From NCBI GenBank assembly GCA_020723725.1, contig DYIG01000037.1, forward strand, positions 1 through 7,138: a stretch of 7,138 bases of DNA, given 5' to 3'. Source of the DNA: Thermaerobacter marianensis (GTDB lineage: Bacteria; Bacillota; Sulfobacillia; DYIH01; DYIG01). The notes beneath the pieces were generated by a model. That model was not told where the DNA came from. It saw only the letters and a program-made list of their open reading frames with translations, and searched no databases. A program made the position numbers and the translations under genes. Of this stretch, positions 6,452 through 7,138 are shown in pieces (position 1 is the stretch's first letter; the number at the start of each line of letters is the position of its first letter).

Positions 6452-6711
6452 CTATGAGCTGCGAGGATACCTCGGGTGTGCTTAGAAAATCACCAACCTT
6501 GGCTGGCGCGTTTGCCAGCCGTGTAACTGTCCACGACTCTCTGGATTCGACCACAGCTTAAGCCGGCTTGTATGAAAAATTCTTGATTCACCCCCTTTGC
6601 TGGGCCCATGCTCAAAGTGCGAAGTGAGGTGCTCTTTTCAGGCTAAAGCCGATGCCTTTGATGGGTCTAATCTGAAGAACGCGAAAAGATTTCTTATTAG
6701 GAGTTGATCTC
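6452..6711. other. Intergenic gap between cupin and permease genes
   Basis: No gene is seen. It holds a small hairpin CGAGG-ATA-CCTCG (6462-6474), the stronger hairpin at 6501-6520, and a short palindrome TGGGCCCA (6601-6608). No confident promoter was found: TTGATT at 6583-6588 lacks a good -10. AGGAG at 6699-6703 is the ribosome binding site of the permease gene. The size is unusual inside an otherwise tightly packed transport and catabolic operon. Confidence 0.6.
6501..6520 (+). terminator. GC-rich hairpin, possible partial terminator
   Basis: A perfect 7-bp stem GGCTGGC/GCCAGCC with a 6-nt loop (GCGTTT) lies 50 nt after the cupin stop. No T-run follows, so it is not a canonical intrinsic terminator. 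It may instead protect the upstream mRNA or lower expression of the permeases relative to the binding protein, an arrangement common in sugar ABC operons (inference). Confidence 0.4.
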
Positions 6712-7138
6712 ATGGTTAGAACCTTCGAGCCCAGTCCCCCAAAACCCAGGCCTCGCCGGACGAGCAAGGTGCCCTGGTTTTTTGTGGCTCCAGCCCTGCT
6801 ACTGTACCTAGGCCTGGTGGTGTATCCGCTAATCAGCGGAGCAGTAGTGTCCTTTACAGACTGGCGCGGCCTCAGTCCAGAGCGAAACTGGGTGGGATGG
6901 GCCAACTTCGAGCGCCTGTGGGCCGACCCCCAAGTTCAGTCTGCCCTGCGCAACACCCTCTTGTTGGCCTTGGCCATTACTGTGGTGCAAAACTCACTCG
7001 GTCTGCTCTTGGCTTTGGGCCTCAACAGCCACATCTACAGCAGGAACGTACTCAGAACACTTTTTTTTGCTCCCGTGGTGATTAGTCCCTTGATTATCGG
7101 TTTTTTATGGCAATATCTCTATAATCCTGTGGCCGACG
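6712..7138 (+). CDS. Sugar ABC transporter permease, partial (3' end beyond window)
   Basis: The first 142 codons of an integral membrane permease of the MalF/UgpA-like (CUT1) type; the frame is open to the window end. After a basic, proline-rich cytoplasmic N-terminus (PSPPKPRPRRTSK), the first membrane helix spans about 22-48 (WFFVAPALLLYLGLVVYPLI). The family-typical segment SFTDW...WVGWANFERLW (47-70) follows. The second helix is about 82-104, with the RNTLLLALAITVV start typical of the binding-protein-dependent permease domain, and the third about 117-137 (FFAPVVISPLIIGFLWQYLY). The ATG at 6712 follows AGGAG at 6699-6703. The EAA loop that contacts the ATPase would lie past the window. 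It presumably pairs with a second permease downstream and with the binding protein at 2809. Confidence 0.93.
   Translation, partial: MVRTFEPSPPKPRPRRTSKVPWFFVAPALLLYLGLVVYPLISGAVVSFTDWRGLSPERNWVGWANFERLWADPQVQSALRNTLLLALAITVVQNSLGLLLALGLNSHIYSRNVLRTLFFAPVVISPLIIGFLWQYLYNPVAD

Overview
The window reads as a chromosomal stretch from a bacterium of the Deinococcota, most like Meiothermus. This is an inference from the moderately GC-rich coding style, Shine-Dalgarno sequences ahead of most genes, a secreted binding protein whose signal peptide ends in the GLGLAQ style common in Thermus/Meiothermus, and frequent CTCGAG hexamers. No rRNA, tRNA or other taxonomic marker is present, so the assignment is tentative.

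Layout. Positions 1-602 carry no convincing gene but hold the first copy of a palindromic repeat (about 29-164). An alpha/beta hydrolase gene follows on the plus strand (603-1406). Next comes a second, inverted copy of the repeat (1447-1573), which includes a perfect 26-bp inverted repeat. A LysR-type regulator gene lies on the minus strand (1625-2623). A divergent intergenic region (2624-2808) with overlapping promoters separates it from a plus-strand carbohydrate operon. That operon encodes an ABC-transporter solute-binding protein (2809-4035), a sugar isomerase/epimerase-like TIM barrel (4071-4898), a Gfo/Idh/MocA dehydrogenase (4883-5878) and a cupin dioxygenase-like protein (5894-6451). 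After a 260-bp gap with a GC-rich hairpin comes the first ABC permease gene (6712 onward), which is cut by the window end.

How the genes may work together. The binding protein and permease form a CUT1-type sugar importer. The isomerase/epimerase, dehydrogenase and cupin are placed to convert the imported compound, a polyol, cyclitol or oxidised sugar rather than a simple glycolytic sugar. The divergent LysR protein is the obvious candidate regulator. The substrate cannot be read from the sequence. The least expected structure is the pair of roughly 76-bp repeat cores (about 84% identical, no gaps) in mirror orientation around the hydrolase gene. Two stem positions differ by compensatory T-A to C-G changes, so the hairpin itself appears to be conserved.
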